Positions 31,202-39,607 of a stretch of 60,735 bases of DNA are shown here, piece after piece; position 1 is the stretch's first letter; the number at the start of each line of letters is the position of its first letter. Under the pieces are notes generated by a model. The model was not told the DNA's origin and searched no databases. It saw only the letters and a list, made by a program, of their open reading frames with translations. The position numbers and the translations under genes were made by a program. The stretch lies in NCBI GenBank assembly GCA_043820045.1, contig JBDREF010000377.1, forward strand, positions 1 through 60,735, read 5' to 3'. Origin of the DNA: JBDREF01 sp043820045 (lineage in GTDB: Bacteria; Planctomycetota; Phycisphaerae; Sedimentisphaerales; Anaerobacaceae).

Positions 31202-31223
31202 GAGCAACCGCATGGCGTTGCTC
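31202..31223 (-). promoter_or_regulatory. hairpin between rplL and rpoB
   Basis: GAGCAAC (31202-31208) and GTTGCTC (31217-31223) make a 7-bp stem with an 8-nt loop in the rplL-rpoB gap, without a U-tract. In E. coli this gap holds an attenuator and a processing site; by position this may be similar. Confidence 0.35.
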
Positions 31224-31268
31224 GAACTTCGGTACTCGAAAATGGACAGGCGCACGGACTGTCGTTGC

Positions 31269-31703
31269 TTAGACCACTTCCACCACTGCTCCAACTGCTT
31301 CGAGCTGGCTCCGGGCGGCTTCGGCTTCTTCCTTGCTGACACCCTGCTTCACCGGCTTGGGAACGCCGTCAACCAGGTCCTTGGCCTCTTTCAATCCGAG
31401 CGTGGTAAGAGCCCTTACTTCCTTGATGACCTGAATCTTCTTGTCGCCGAATTCCTTGAGAATTACGTCAAAAGTGGTTTTTTCCTCTTTCTCATCAGCC
31501 TGACCTGCTGCCGCCGGCCCCGCCATTACAATGGCACCGCCTGCTGCCGGCTCGATACCATATTCTTCCTTGAGATAGTCGCCCAGCTCTTTGGCCTGCA
31601 TCAGAGTCAGACCGACTATTTTGTCGCCAAGCTCCTTGATTACGCTGCTCCAATTCCTTGACTCTTTCGCTTCTTTTGTTTCATTCGCTTGTTCTTCTGA
31701 CAT
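31269..31703 (-). CDS. rplL: 50S ribosomal protein L7/L12
   Basis: bL12, 144 aa, about 20 longer than usual because of an N-terminal Glu-rich segment. There is an N-terminal dimerisation part, an Ala/Gly hinge (AAAGQADEKEE) and the C-terminal domain with IQVIKEVRALTTLGLKEAKD, which recruits GTPases. It forms the stalk with L10, encoded next door. Confidence 0.97.
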   Translation of the reverse strand: MSEEQANETKEAKESRNWSSVIKELGDKIVGLTLMQAKELGDYLKEEYGIEPAAGGAIVMAGPAAAGQADEKEEKTTFDVILKEFGDKKIQVIKEVRALTTLGLKEAKDLVDGVPKPVKQGVSKEEAEAARSQLEAVGAVVEVV

Positions 31704-31808
31704 TTCTGTTAACTCCTATCGCTTTGCGCCTGATGGTAGCCGAAACTCCACCGTTTCGTTTAACCCCTCAAAACAGGGACAGCCATGCAGGCAGTTTCAT
31801 ATTCAAAC

Positions 31809-32342
31809 CTAAGCCGCTTGTTTTTCGTCGCCTTCTGCAATCTTCTCTATGCAACCTGCAATAATTCCCGCCGGAGCGCCGATGGCTGCGGCCAATCTGC
31901 TCGCAGGCGACTTGAACAGCGTAACGATACCGCCCAGCAGTTCTGCCCGCGTCGGCATTTTTGCCAGACTCTCCGCCGCAGTCGCGTCCATGGCCGAGCC
32001 GTCGAGAAAGGCACCCTTAATCTGTATGACCGGAACCCGCTTCACCCATTCGACCATCTCCTTGGCAACATCAACGATGCTGTCGCCGCCATAAACAACG
32101 GCACAAGGACCGCTGAACAGCGACCCTGCCGGGGCCATCTCCTGACCGGACAGCGCCTTCTTGAAGAGCGAATTCTTCACTACCGATAATCCCATGCCTT
32201 TTTGTTTCAGCTCGCCACGCATCACATTGTTGTTGACTCCGTCAATACCCTTGGTGCAGACGACGATAAAATCCTTGATGTTCTCATCGACAATCTTCTT
32301 TTCAAGTTCAGCTTGCAGCAGTTCTTTTACATACTTGCTCAT
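31809..32342 (-). CDS. rplJ: 50S ribosomal protein L10
   Basis: uL10, 177 aa. The N-terminal 23S-binding domain (KGMGLSVVKNSLFKKAL) and the C-terminal helix that binds L7/L12 dimers (SRLAAAIGAPAGIIAGCIEKI) are present. The intergenic leader is only about 38 nt, so an E. coli-like long L10 leader is missing. Confidence 0.97.
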   Translation of the reverse strand: MSKYVKELLQAELEKKIVDENIKDFIVVCTKGIDGVNNNVMRGELKQKGMGLSVVKNSLFKKALSGQEMAPAGSLFSGPCAVVYGGDSIVDVAKEMVEWVKRVPVIQIKGAFLDGSAMDATAAESLAKMPTRAELLGGIVTLFKSPASRLAAAIGAPAGIIAGCIEKIAEGDEKQAA

Positions 32343-32380
32343 TCTTCGTATCCCGTATTGTGTACTGTTTAATGTACGAT

Positions 32381-33058
32381 TCAGCAGTCAAACATGACGC
32401 TGGGGCTCATAGCGGCAGATATGCACATTTTCTTGATGTACGTACCTTTCGCCGCCGATGGCTTGACCTTCTTTATGTGTGCAACAAACGCCTTGATGTT
32501 CTCCTCAAGTTTGTCGGCCTCGAAGCTTTGCTTGCCAACCACAACATGGACGTTGCCGCCCGCGTCGTTTCTAAACTCGACTTTGCCCGCGGCGAATTCA
32601 CTTACTGCGGTTGCCACATCGGCAGTCACTGTGCCGTTCTTGGGCGAGGGCATCTTACCCTGAGGCCCGAGCACCCGACCGAGCTTACCCACTTTACCCA
32701 TAACTTTGGGAGAGGCTATCGCCACATCGAAGTCCATCCAGCCGTCGGAAACCTTCTTTATCAACTCATCGCAGCCGGCCTCCAATGCGCCGGCCTTTCG
32801 CGCGGTCTCGGCTTCCGAATCGTCGCAGAAAGCAATAACCCTCTTCTGCTTGCCTATCCCGTTAGGCAGCGACAACGAACCGCGCACCAGTTGGTCGGCC
32901 TGCTTCGGATCGATACCCAAATGCACCACGCACTCGACGCTCTGGTCGAATTTCGTCGACTTGAATGATTTGATCTTTACGACCGCTTCGCTCAGGCTCA
33001 CAGTCTCCTTGCTCGACTGCTGGGCCTCTTTTTTATACCTTTTGCTTCTAACTCGCAT
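32381..33058 (-). CDS. rplA: 50S ribosomal protein L1
   Basis: uL1, 225 aa. It has the signature VMGKVGKLGRVLGPQGKMPSPKNGT (about 122-146) and KSFKSTKFDQSVECVVHLG. L1 moves deacylated tRNA out through the E site. It follows rplK by 32 nt. Confidence 0.98.
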   Translation of the reverse strand: MRVRSKRYKKEAQQSSKETVSLSEAVVKIKSFKSTKFDQSVECVVHLGIDPKQADQLVRGSLSLPNGIGKQKRVIAFCDDSEAETARKAGALEAGCDELIKKVSDGWMDFDVAIASPKVMGKVGKLGRVLGPQGKMPSPKNGTVTADVATAVSEFAAGKVEFRNDAGGNVHVVVGKQSFEADKLEENIKAFVAHIKKVKPSAAKGTYIKKMCISAAMSPSVMFDC

Positions 33059-33090
33059 AAATCCAATCTCACATTGTGACAGGTTCTTGT

Positions 33091-33519
33091 CTAATCAACC
33101 ACTTCCACACCCATACTGCGGGCCGTTCCTCTGATAATCTTCTCTGCCTGGTCCAGGTCGTACGCATTAAGATCGTTGAACTTGGCCTCGGCTATTTTCC
33201 GCACTTGCTCTGTGGTGATTTTCCCGACCTTCTCTTTGTTCGGGACGCCGCTGCCCTTTGCAATTTCGGCCGCCTGCTTCAGCAACACAGCCGCCGGAGG
33301 GCTTTTGACTTCGAAACTGAAACTCTTGTCCGCAAAGACGCTTATCACGACCGGCACGATCGTCCCGTTCAGCTCTTTCGTTCGCTCGTTGAACTGCGAG
33401 ACGAACTGTCCTATGTTAACGCCGTGCTGACCCAAAGCAGGTCCAATCGGCGGGGCAGGAGTCGCCTGTCCGCCTTTCGCCTGCAACTTAATCGTTACTG
33501 CTACCTCTTTCTTGGCCAT
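33091..33519 (-). CDS. rplK: 50S ribosomal protein L11
   Basis: uL11, 142 aa. It has the N-terminal PPIGPALGQHGVNIGQFVSQFN and the C-terminal rRNA-binding domain with KSPPAAVLLKQAA and MGVEV at the end. It stands at the stalk base and is needed for the RelA response in other bacteria. Confidence 0.98.
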   Translation of the reverse strand: MAKKEVAVTIKLQAKGGQATPAPPIGPALGQHGVNIGQFVSQFNERTKELNGTIVPVVISVFADKSFSFEVKSPPAAVLLKQAAEIAKGSGVPNKEKVGKITTEQVRKIAEAKFNDLNAYDLDQAEKIIRGTARSMGVEVVD

Positions 33520-33582
33520 TCTTCACCCTTTGATTATGAATTGGTGGCTTGTAAGTTTCAGAATTCCAGATTGCCGGTTAAA

Positions 33583-34125
33583 TTACAATTTCTCGATCTG
33601 CCAGTACTCTATGTCCAACGGCGTACTTCGCCCGAATATGGTCACAATCACTTTCACGATGCCCCGCTCGGAATCAATAGAATCAACAACCCCCTCGAAG
33701 TTCTCAAAGGCACCCTCTCGAATCTTGATCATATCATCCTTCTTAAACTCAACTTTGATGCTCGGCGCTTCCTCGGGCTTTTCCGCCTCCAGAAGCATCT
33801 TGGCTACGTCCGTATCCCTCATCGGGGTCGGAATTCCCTCTGTTCCGATGAAATCTCCGACTCCGGCAGTCCCCTTAATCATAAACCAGGCTCGCTCGGG
33901 GACCCGCCCGTCCTCGGTCGATTCCATCTCCATGAAAACGTAACCCGGGTATAGTTTTCGCTTATGGACCGTCTGCTTGCTCCCGCGGATGCGCTTGATT
34001 CGCTCCGTGGGAACCTCTATTCGGCCAATGATGTCGATCAGAGCCTCTCTCTCCACCTTCTGCATCAGAGCGTCTCTGACCTGCGATTCCTTATTCGCCG
34101 CAACTCGTAATACATACCATTGCAT
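33583..34125 (-). CDS. nusG: transcription termination/antitermination factor NusG
   Basis: 180 aa, the simple two-domain form. The NGN domain occupies the first about 115 residues (MQWYVLRVAANKE, LYPGYVFMEME), the KOW domain about 125-165 (DMIKIREGAFENFEGVVDSID). NusG couples RNA polymerase to the ribosome or Rho. Standard secE-nusG-rplK order. Confidence 0.97.
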   Translation of the reverse strand: MQWYVLRVAANKESQVRDALMQKVEREALIDIIGRIEVPTERIKRIRGSKQTVHKRKLYPGYVFMEMESTEDGRVPERAWFMIKGTAGVGDFIGTEGIPTPMRDTDVAKMLLEAEKPEEAPSIKVEFKKDDMIKIREGAFENFEGVVDSIDSERGIVKVIVTIFGRSTPLDIEYWQIEKL

Positions 34126-34163
34126 ATTAACACCTTATCTCATGTCCCGTTCGAGATATGATA

Positions 34164-34565
34164 TTAGCCCAGCAGCCACGTGAAAAATGTCCTAAAGCCG
34201 ATGTCCGTAGCTCCAAGAAGCACTGCCATGATGACCACGACTACAATTACTATGAACGTCGAGACAGTTATCTCCTGCCTGCTCGACCAACTGACCTTTT
34301 TCATCTCGCCTTCGGCGGCTATCATAAAGTCCGCAATTGAAGGCTTGTTGGCCAGCCAGAAAATCACAAGAGCCAGGGCAACAAACAAACCGGCGGGTAC
34401 CATGGTTGCAATCCACAATGTCGCCTTGTTACTCAGGCCCCACGATGCGGCCTCCAACTTGCTGAAAAGCCGCAAACAACCTAATCCTACAACCAGTGCC
34501 AGCGCAAAACCACTGCACAGCCGTGTGTATTTGCCCTGGCCGCGTTTGTAAATATCAAAAACCAT
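34164..34565 (-). CDS. secE: protein translocase subunit SecE, three-TM form
   Basis: 133 aa from the ATG at 34565, supported by GAGGTG just upstream. The frame stays open to 34661, but that would run into the tRNA-Trp gene. Three hydrophobic segments are seen (about 15-37, 51-72 and 105-130), so it is the long E. coli-like form. The conserved amphipathic helix EMKKVSWSSRQEI precedes the last one. SecE clamps SecY. Confidence 0.95.
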   Translation of the reverse strand: MVFDIYKRGQGKYTRLCSGFALALVVGLGCLRLFSKLEAASWGLSNKATLWIATMVPAGLFVALALVIFWLANKPSIADFMIAAEGEMKKVSWSSRQEITVSTFIVIVVVVIMAVLLGATDIGFRTFFTWLLG

Positions 34566-34634
34566 CTTCACCTCAGTATTCGCCGAACAGCAGCGAAATT
34601 GCCCGTCTCGCAATCTGAACTTCACACTGTCAAA

Positions 34635-34707
34635 CAGGCCAGGAGGGAGTCGAACCCCCAACCTTCGGTTTTGGAGACCGACGCTCTGCCAATTGAGCTA
34701 CTGGCCT
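34635..34707 (-). tRNA. tRNA-Trp (CCA)
   Basis: A 73-nt cloverleaf on the minus strand with acceptor AGGCCAG/CTGGCCT, anticodon loop CUCCAAA, T-loop UUCGACU and discriminator G73. No CCA is encoded. The rpmG-trnW-secE order is found in many bacteria and supports the call. Confidence 0.97.
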
Positions 34708-34801
34708 ACTCAATTGAATATTGATGAATCTGTGCAGGCTTCTGCCGAACGCCTGAAACCCACACTCTTCAAAGATCAAATGATCAATCATCAGTAGTCA
34801 A

Positions 34802-34972
34802 CTACTTGCGTCGTATCTTGTGAGCAGTATGTGTACGTTCGTTCTTGCAAAACTTCTTGAGCCCTAACTTGGGCGTACCTTCGGCCACACTGACACTCGT
34901 GCGGTAGTTTCGACTGCTGCACTGACTACATTCAAGCCAGACATACTCCCGTTTGCTCTTCTTTTTAGCCAT
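34802..34972 (-). CDS. rpmG: 50S ribosomal protein L33, three-cysteine variant
   Basis: bL33, 56 aa from the ATG at 34972; a start at 34990 is open but adds six atypical residues. C15, C18 and C42 are present, but the expected fourth zinc ligand near residue 45 is Glu (FCKNERTHTAHK). The zinc site is therefore incomplete or uses another ligand. It lies between tuf and tRNA-Trp. Confidence 0.95.
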   Translation of the reverse strand: MAKKKSKREYVWLECSQCSSRNYRTSVSVAEGTPKLGLKKFCKNERTHTAHKIRRK

Positions 34973-35109
34973 AAGATTCGTCCCAACCAAGCAGGGCTAA
35001 TGACTCAAGACGTCCGGTTATCAAGCAATCACCCGCCCGGATATACTTGTCCGCCGTGAGCACACTTGCTTCTAATACTCGCAGAATCCAGACAATTGTT
35101 CAGAAATAT

Positions 35110-36324
35110 TTAGGCGATAATCTTGATCACCACACCGGCGCCCACGGTCCGTCCGCCCTCGCGAATTGCGAAACGAAGGCCGTCTTCCATAGCTATCGGG
35201 GCAATAATCTCCACTTCCATTGCTATATTATCACCCGGCATACACATCTCTGCACTCTTGCCTTCTCTGCTCATCAACGCAAGAACCGAACCGGTAATAT
35301 CGGTCGTTCTGAAGTAAAACTGTGGTTTGTATCCCGCGAAGAATGGTGTATGGCGACCGCCTTCCTCTTTGCCCAGCACATAGACTTCAGCCTGAAACTT
35401 GGTATGAGGTGTAATACTGCCGGGGGCTGCGACAACATGTCCCCGTTCCAAATCTTTCTTTTCCACGCCTCGCAAAAGCAAACCGACGTTGTCGCCCGCC
35501 TGGCCATCACTGAGTGTCTTGTTGAACATCTCGACCCCGGTTACAACCGTTTTGCGCGTCTCTTTCGAAAGGCCGACGATTTCGACCTCGTCGCCGGTAT
35601 GGATTACGCCGCGTTCGATTCGGCCCGTGCCGACCGTGCCGCGTCCTTTAATACTGAAGACATCCTCGACCGGCATAAGAAAAGGCTTGTCAACATCGCG
35701 TTCGGGAAGCGGGAAGTAGTCATCGACCGCGCCCATCAACTCATCGATGCACTTGCCGGCCTCGTCATCCTTGCCTTCGGACTGCATCGCCGCCAGGGCC
35801 GATCCCCGGATAATGGGAATATCGTCGCCGGGGAACTCATACTTGTTCAACAGGTCTCTTATCTCCAGCTCAACTAAGTCGATCAACTCAGGGTCGTCAA
35901 CCTGGTCAACCTTGTTGAGGAACACCACGATCTTGGGCACGTTAACCTGACGGGCCAGCAGGATATGCTCGCGAGTCTGAGGCATAGGGCCGTCACCGGC
36001 TGCGACCACCAGAATAGCCCCATCCATCTGGGCGGCTCCGGTAATCATGTTCTTTATGTAGTCGGCGTGCCCCGGACAATCCACGTGTGCGTAATGGCGC
36101 TTTTTCGTCTCATACTCCACGTGGGCGGTGTTAATTGTTACGCCGCGTTCCCTTTCTTCCGGAGCATTGTCGATATCTTCGAATTTCTTGAAGGTACCAG
36201 TGCCGGACGTGTGCGCCAGCCGCATTGTGATAGCAGCCGTCAGGGTAGTCTTGCCGTGGTCGATGTGGCCGATAGTCCCAACATTGATATGTGGTTTTGT
36301 CCGCTCAAATACCGCCTTAGCCAT
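35110..36324 (-). CDS. tuf: elongation factor Tu
   Basis: 404 aa from the ATG at 36324. GTPase motifs are GHIDHGKT (19-26), DCPGH near 80 and NKVD near 135; domains II and III are complete (RGTVGTGRIERG, GDNVGLLLRGV). EF-Tu brings aminoacyl-tRNA to the ribosome. GGAGG stands 11 nt upstream, inside a 13-nt word that is repeated in the leader. The gene is not next to fusA but follows tRNA-Thr, like tufB in enterobacteria. Confidence 0.98.
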   Translation of the reverse strand: MAKAVFERTKPHINVGTIGHIDHGKTTLTAAITMRLAHTSGTGTFKKFEDIDNAPEERERGVTINTAHVEYETKKRHYAHVDCPGHADYIKNMITGAAQMDGAILVVAAGDGPMPQTREHILLARQVNVPKIVVFLNKVDQVDDPELIDLVELEIRDLLNKYEFPGDDIPIIRGSALAAMQSEGKDDEAGKCIDELMGAVDDYFPLPERDVDKPFLMPVEDVFSIKGRGTVGTGRIERGVIHTGDEVEIVGLSKETRKTVVTGVEMFNKTLSDGQAGDNVGLLLRGVEKKDLERGHVVAAPGSITPHTKFQAEVYVLGKEEGGRHTPFFAGYKPQFYFRTTDITGSVLALMSREGKSAEMCMPGDNIAMEVEIIAPIAMEDGLRFAIREGGRTVGAGVVIKIIA

Positions 36325-36325
36325 C

Positions 36326-36364
36326 TTAGTATTAACCTCCAATGTGCTGGGTTAGTATTAACCT
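36326..36364 (-). repeat. 13-nt direct repeat in the tuf leader
   Basis: TTAGTATTAACCT occurs at 36326-36338 and again at 36352-36364 (plus-strand reading). On the minus strand, the copy near the gene contains the tuf ribosome binding site. The exact repeat suggests a local duplication or a binding site pair. Confidence 0.5.
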
Positions 36365-36477
36365 GTTTCCTAATCCTGAATTCAAAAAAACTGTTTTATT
36401 TACTTCTATGATCAACTCACCGCCGGGACAGCTATTCATCGCCACAGGTGCCGTCTCGGCCTGACCCGCTTGCATTT

Positions 36478-36549
<72 letters not shown>

Positions 36550-36927
36550 AACACCCGATTCACCAACGGACACTGCCACAGCGAATCGCGTTAAAACCTT
36601 TGCCTGTATCCGGCAAAAAACCAGGGAATACAAACAATATCCCATTCTTCCTGCCCCGTTTGTCCATAAACAGAGTACAGGAACCCATGTATTTTGAACT
36701 GCTTTTTGATATAAATCTCATAATCTATCCAGAAGACCGCGGAAGTGCAAACATAAAAATTTAGAAAAATGACAAAAAAGTGAAAAAAAACTATTTTTAC
36801 CTTCCTGAAACGAGCCCACCTCAAGTCAATCCCGCCCAGCCGCCCCACAGCACCTCACCCAAAACCTCCCTTCGACGTTGCAGCCGGCGGCAACCGAGCC
36901 CGTTATCGAACCAGGAGCGGAATACCC
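36550..36927. other. intergenic upstream of tRNA-Thr/tuf
   Basis: About 375 nt between the CE15 gene and tRNA-Thr. The middle (about 36700-36810) is very AT-rich, as expected for a strong promoter region of the tRNA-tuf unit. A weak match TTGCAC-17 bp-TAGATT ends near 36722 on the minus strand. An 85-codon minus-strand frame exists but looks random. No gene is supported. Confidence 0.5.
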
Positions 36928-38304
36928 TCATTTTTCCCCGCGACCCGACGATTTAAGGTGCACATCGGCAAAATCCATGTACCGCTGCCAGTCGTATGCC
37001 GTCAGGGCGTGCCCGCCGGAACGGACGTGGTAGCCAATCCTGCCCTTCCGGACAGGCTGGTCAAGGCCGGGCATTTCTTCGACCCCCAAACCCTTCAAAC
37101 CGAGCAGGCGATAGACCGGATCGGCATTCTTGCAGGATAGGAACTCGCCGCGAGGATCGGCCCACAAATCCTGATCGGCGCTGGCCACATACGCCGGACG
37201 AGGAGCAACCAGCGCAATCAGCATGTGTTGATCGACAAGCAGGTCGTCCTCTTTGCCGTTGTATTTCTTGAAATTCTCGCAGAACCAGTGCGGAAAGCTC
37301 TTGTTGATACGCTCCACGGTCTCCCCGAAGCGCCGCCGGCTCAGAGCCGCACCGCCGCAGCCCGAGTCGTTCGATATCACTATTGCAAACCGGTCATCCC
37401 GGGCGCCGGCCCAAAGAGCAGTCTTGCCCAGACGGGAGTGCCCGAGTACGGCCACCCGCTTGTGATCTATCTCATTATCGGTCTCAAAATAATCCATCGC
37501 ACGGCTCAAGCCCCACGCCCAGGCCCCGATAGAACCCCAAGCATCCCCTGTACGCTTACCGTCGACCAACCTGTCGAAAGCGGAATGAACCCCGTTCTTA
37601 AAGCCATCATGAAAGTCAGGGTCGATGTCGCCGTAATAGATGGTGGCCAGAGCGTAACCACGCCTGAGGATTTCTTCGACAGGATAGCTGGAAGAAGCAG
37701 CACCCCTGGATTCTTCCGTAGCTCGATTGTCCACAACCCCAGAGCCAGGGCGCATCCAGCTTTGCGAGAGTTTGATTACCGGGTCTGCACATATCGTATG
37801 ATTGCCGCCGAAGTTCAACAGAACAAACGTCGGAATCGGCTTTTTAGCGGCATTCGGCAGGTAAATGAGTATGTCCATCGACGGCCCGTCCTTCTTACCG
37901 GTAAAGTTCACCGCCACTTGCTTGCGGGTGGCCGAGCCGCCAAGCGCCTTTCTCTCGATATCGAAAACGTCAAAAGCCATATCCTTCGGCCGGTCAACCG
38001 GCGAACGGCCATAAACCTGGGCCCGGAACAGTTCGAGTATTTCCGGTCGCCGCTTTGCCAGCCAGGTTTGGGCATCACCCACCTTCGTTCCGTCGGACAT
38101 CACCAAGGGGTCGGGCAAAGTGTATTCGGGAACTTTGTCTTCGCGGTAATTGGCCTCCGTGCTCCTTTTCGTAAGCGATTCGACCAGTTGAGGCGAAGCT
38201 TGCCAGCCGCTCTTGCCTGCGCCGCCGAGGCTCGCACTATCAGGGCCGATGGAAAGGACAAAGAAAACCGCTAAGGATACCATGAGTAGTCTGCTCTTAA
38301 CCAT
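36928..38304 (-). CDS. CE15-type glucuronoyl methylesterase, secreted
   Basis: 458 aa from the ATG at 38304, with GGAGGT six bases upstream. A Sec signal peptide (MVKSRLLMVSLAVFFVLS) comes first. The alpha/beta-hydrolase nucleophile lies in GHSRLGKTALW (Ser near residue 290), the GxSRxGK form of carbohydrate esterase family 15, followed by NDSGCGGAALSRRRFGE; the catalytic His is near residue 431 (SGGHALTAYDW). Family members split the ester between 4-O-methyl-glucuronate of xylan and lignin, but marine relatives may act on other uronate esters. It stands alone, after tRNA-Thr. Confidence 0.88.
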   Translation of the reverse strand: MVKSRLLMVSLAVFFVLSIGPDSASLGGAGKSGWQASPQLVESLTKRSTEANYREDKVPEYTLPDPLVMSDGTKVGDAQTWLAKRRPEILELFRAQVYGRSPVDRPKDMAFDVFDIERKALGGSATRKQVAVNFTGKKDGPSMDILIYLPNAAKKPIPTFVLLNFGGNHTICADPVIKLSQSWMRPGSGVVDNRATEESRGAASSSYPVEEILRRGYALATIYYGDIDPDFHDGFKNGVHSAFDRLVDGKRTGDAWGSIGAWAWGLSRAMDYFETDNEIDHKRVAVLGHSRLGKTALWAGARDDRFAIVISNDSGCGGAALSRRRFGETVERINKSFPHWFCENFKKYNGKEDDLLVDQHMLIALVAPRPAYVASADQDLWADPRGEFLSCKNADPVYRLLGLKGLGVEEMPGLDQPVRKGRIGYHVRSGGHALTAYDWQRYMDFADVHLKSSGRGEK

Positions 38305-38506
38305 GTGAAGACCTCCAAAACTATCAAACGGCTCAATTGTAACCACCCGCGCTGTCGATAGTCAATTCTTTAAATCGCGGATTTGCGAAACAGGATTTCA
38401 CCGCGTCCGGAACTCGACAAGCGTCCGCCGCCCCAGATGCAGCAATACAGAAGTTTTCGCCTTGCTGGCTTTCGCTCTTCGCTTTCGGACAGGCAGGCGG
38501 GCCATT

Positions 38507-39064
38507 CTAATTCCAGCCCGCGAGATAAGAGCCGCGTTGCCTGTCGGGAGTATCACACCGAATCCAGAATCTCCGCGGCTTTGCGGTCAACGGGTCGAAA
38601 CGCACCCCGCTTTCGGTCGCGAATTCGGCAAGATTCGCTGTGTATGTCTGCCCCGCCGGTATCTTCGGAACCCGCAGGCGGAAGCTGTTGTCGAGAGTCG
38701 CTGAAATGATTTCCAGCCTGACGTTTTCCCAGTCGAAGGAGTCGTTATTCGATACGGCACACCGAGTTCCGGCGATAGTTACATTGGCGTTCAGGCGGAC
38801 CGTCGTCTCCTGGGGGGCTACTTCAATCCTGTGACTGCGTCTTGCGCCGGGGATGGCCTGGAAGAGAACGACACTGACCAAGATAGTAAGAACAACTACT
38901 TCCAATGCAACAGGGCTGCGGACTCTTCGCACGGATTCCTGCCTTTGAAGCTGTTCGAGGCGTTTCTCAACTGAATCATAATCCAATGCGGCGCTACAAA
39001 AAAAGCATCTGGTAGCCCCTGCATCTATCTCCTCTCCACAGAACGGACATTTTTCCGTTGCCAT
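38507..39064 (-). CDS. zinc-ribbon single-pass membrane protein
   Basis: 185 aa from the ATG at 39064, with GGAGA spaced well upstream; other in-frame starts are at 39070 and 39106. The N-terminus is a zinc ribbon (C6, C9, C20, C23). A short charged linker leads to one transmembrane helix (about 52-70: ALEVVVLTILVSVVLFQ). The outer part of about 110 residues looks beta-rich, with a pattern (VSNNDSFDWENVRLEI) like domains that stabilise protein-protein contacts. No function is recognised. Confidence 0.75.
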   Translation of the reverse strand: MATEKCPFCGEEIDAGATRCFFCSAALDYDSVEKRLEQLQRQESVRRVRSPVALEVVVLTILVSVVLFQAIPGARRSHRIEVAPQETTVRLNANVTIAGTRCAVSNNDSFDWENVRLEIISATLDNSFRLRVPKIPAGQTYTANLAEFATESGVRFDPLTAKPRRFWIRCDTPDRQRGSYLAGWN

Positions 39065-39607
39065 CTCCATTCTCCGGAAAACATCGCCGTACCCACGCGA
39101 TATCAATTCATTGGAGCTGAAGAACAGTCACCTGATGCAACCCATAATTACGGTCGTTCCACCGATTCAGCGAAGTTACAAGCACCCAGCATCCAGCGAA
39201 CAGATCCCACGGGCGCGGCTTGCCTGGTTTTATCTCCATCTCGGTTCACCTCTCAAGAAGAGAAACCGCAAACTCCAGCCCACATTTCTCCGCGTTGGCT
39301 ACTGTAATTCTACTGCCTTCTCGTCGGTTCGGTCAACACATTTTTCAGTAGGCCGCCGGAGCATCAAACGAAGGGTACTCGACCGCGACTGCTCACCGCT
39401 CACGGCGGGGCTGCCCATTCCAGGAGAGGAGCAGGTTTACACGTCTGGCGGCATGGGCTCTCGTATCTTTCTAAATCCACATAGTGTAATGCTTTATGGT
39501 CCGCGGTAATTTGGATTGAGCGATACGCCAAGGGGTATCAGAACCAGTCGAGGCTCGTGCCGATGGCCTACCGCGCGGAGCAGACAGCCCTGAGCGTGCT
39601 TCTACGT
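39065..39607. other. intergenic, no gene recognised
   Basis: About 540 nt between the zinc-ribbon gene and the end of the HEAT gene, both on the minus strand. A 132-codon plus-strand frame is present but has no family look and no ribosome binding site. No tRNA or clear terminator is seen. Confidence 0.5.

Noticed and set aside
34566..34661. Longer secE start
   Set aside because: Would translate the tRNA-Trp gene; GAGGTG supports the ATG at 34565.
36591..36848. 85-codon minus-strand frame upstream of tRNA-Thr
   Set aside because: Hydrophobic run comes only from AT-rich promoter DNA; no ribosome binding site.
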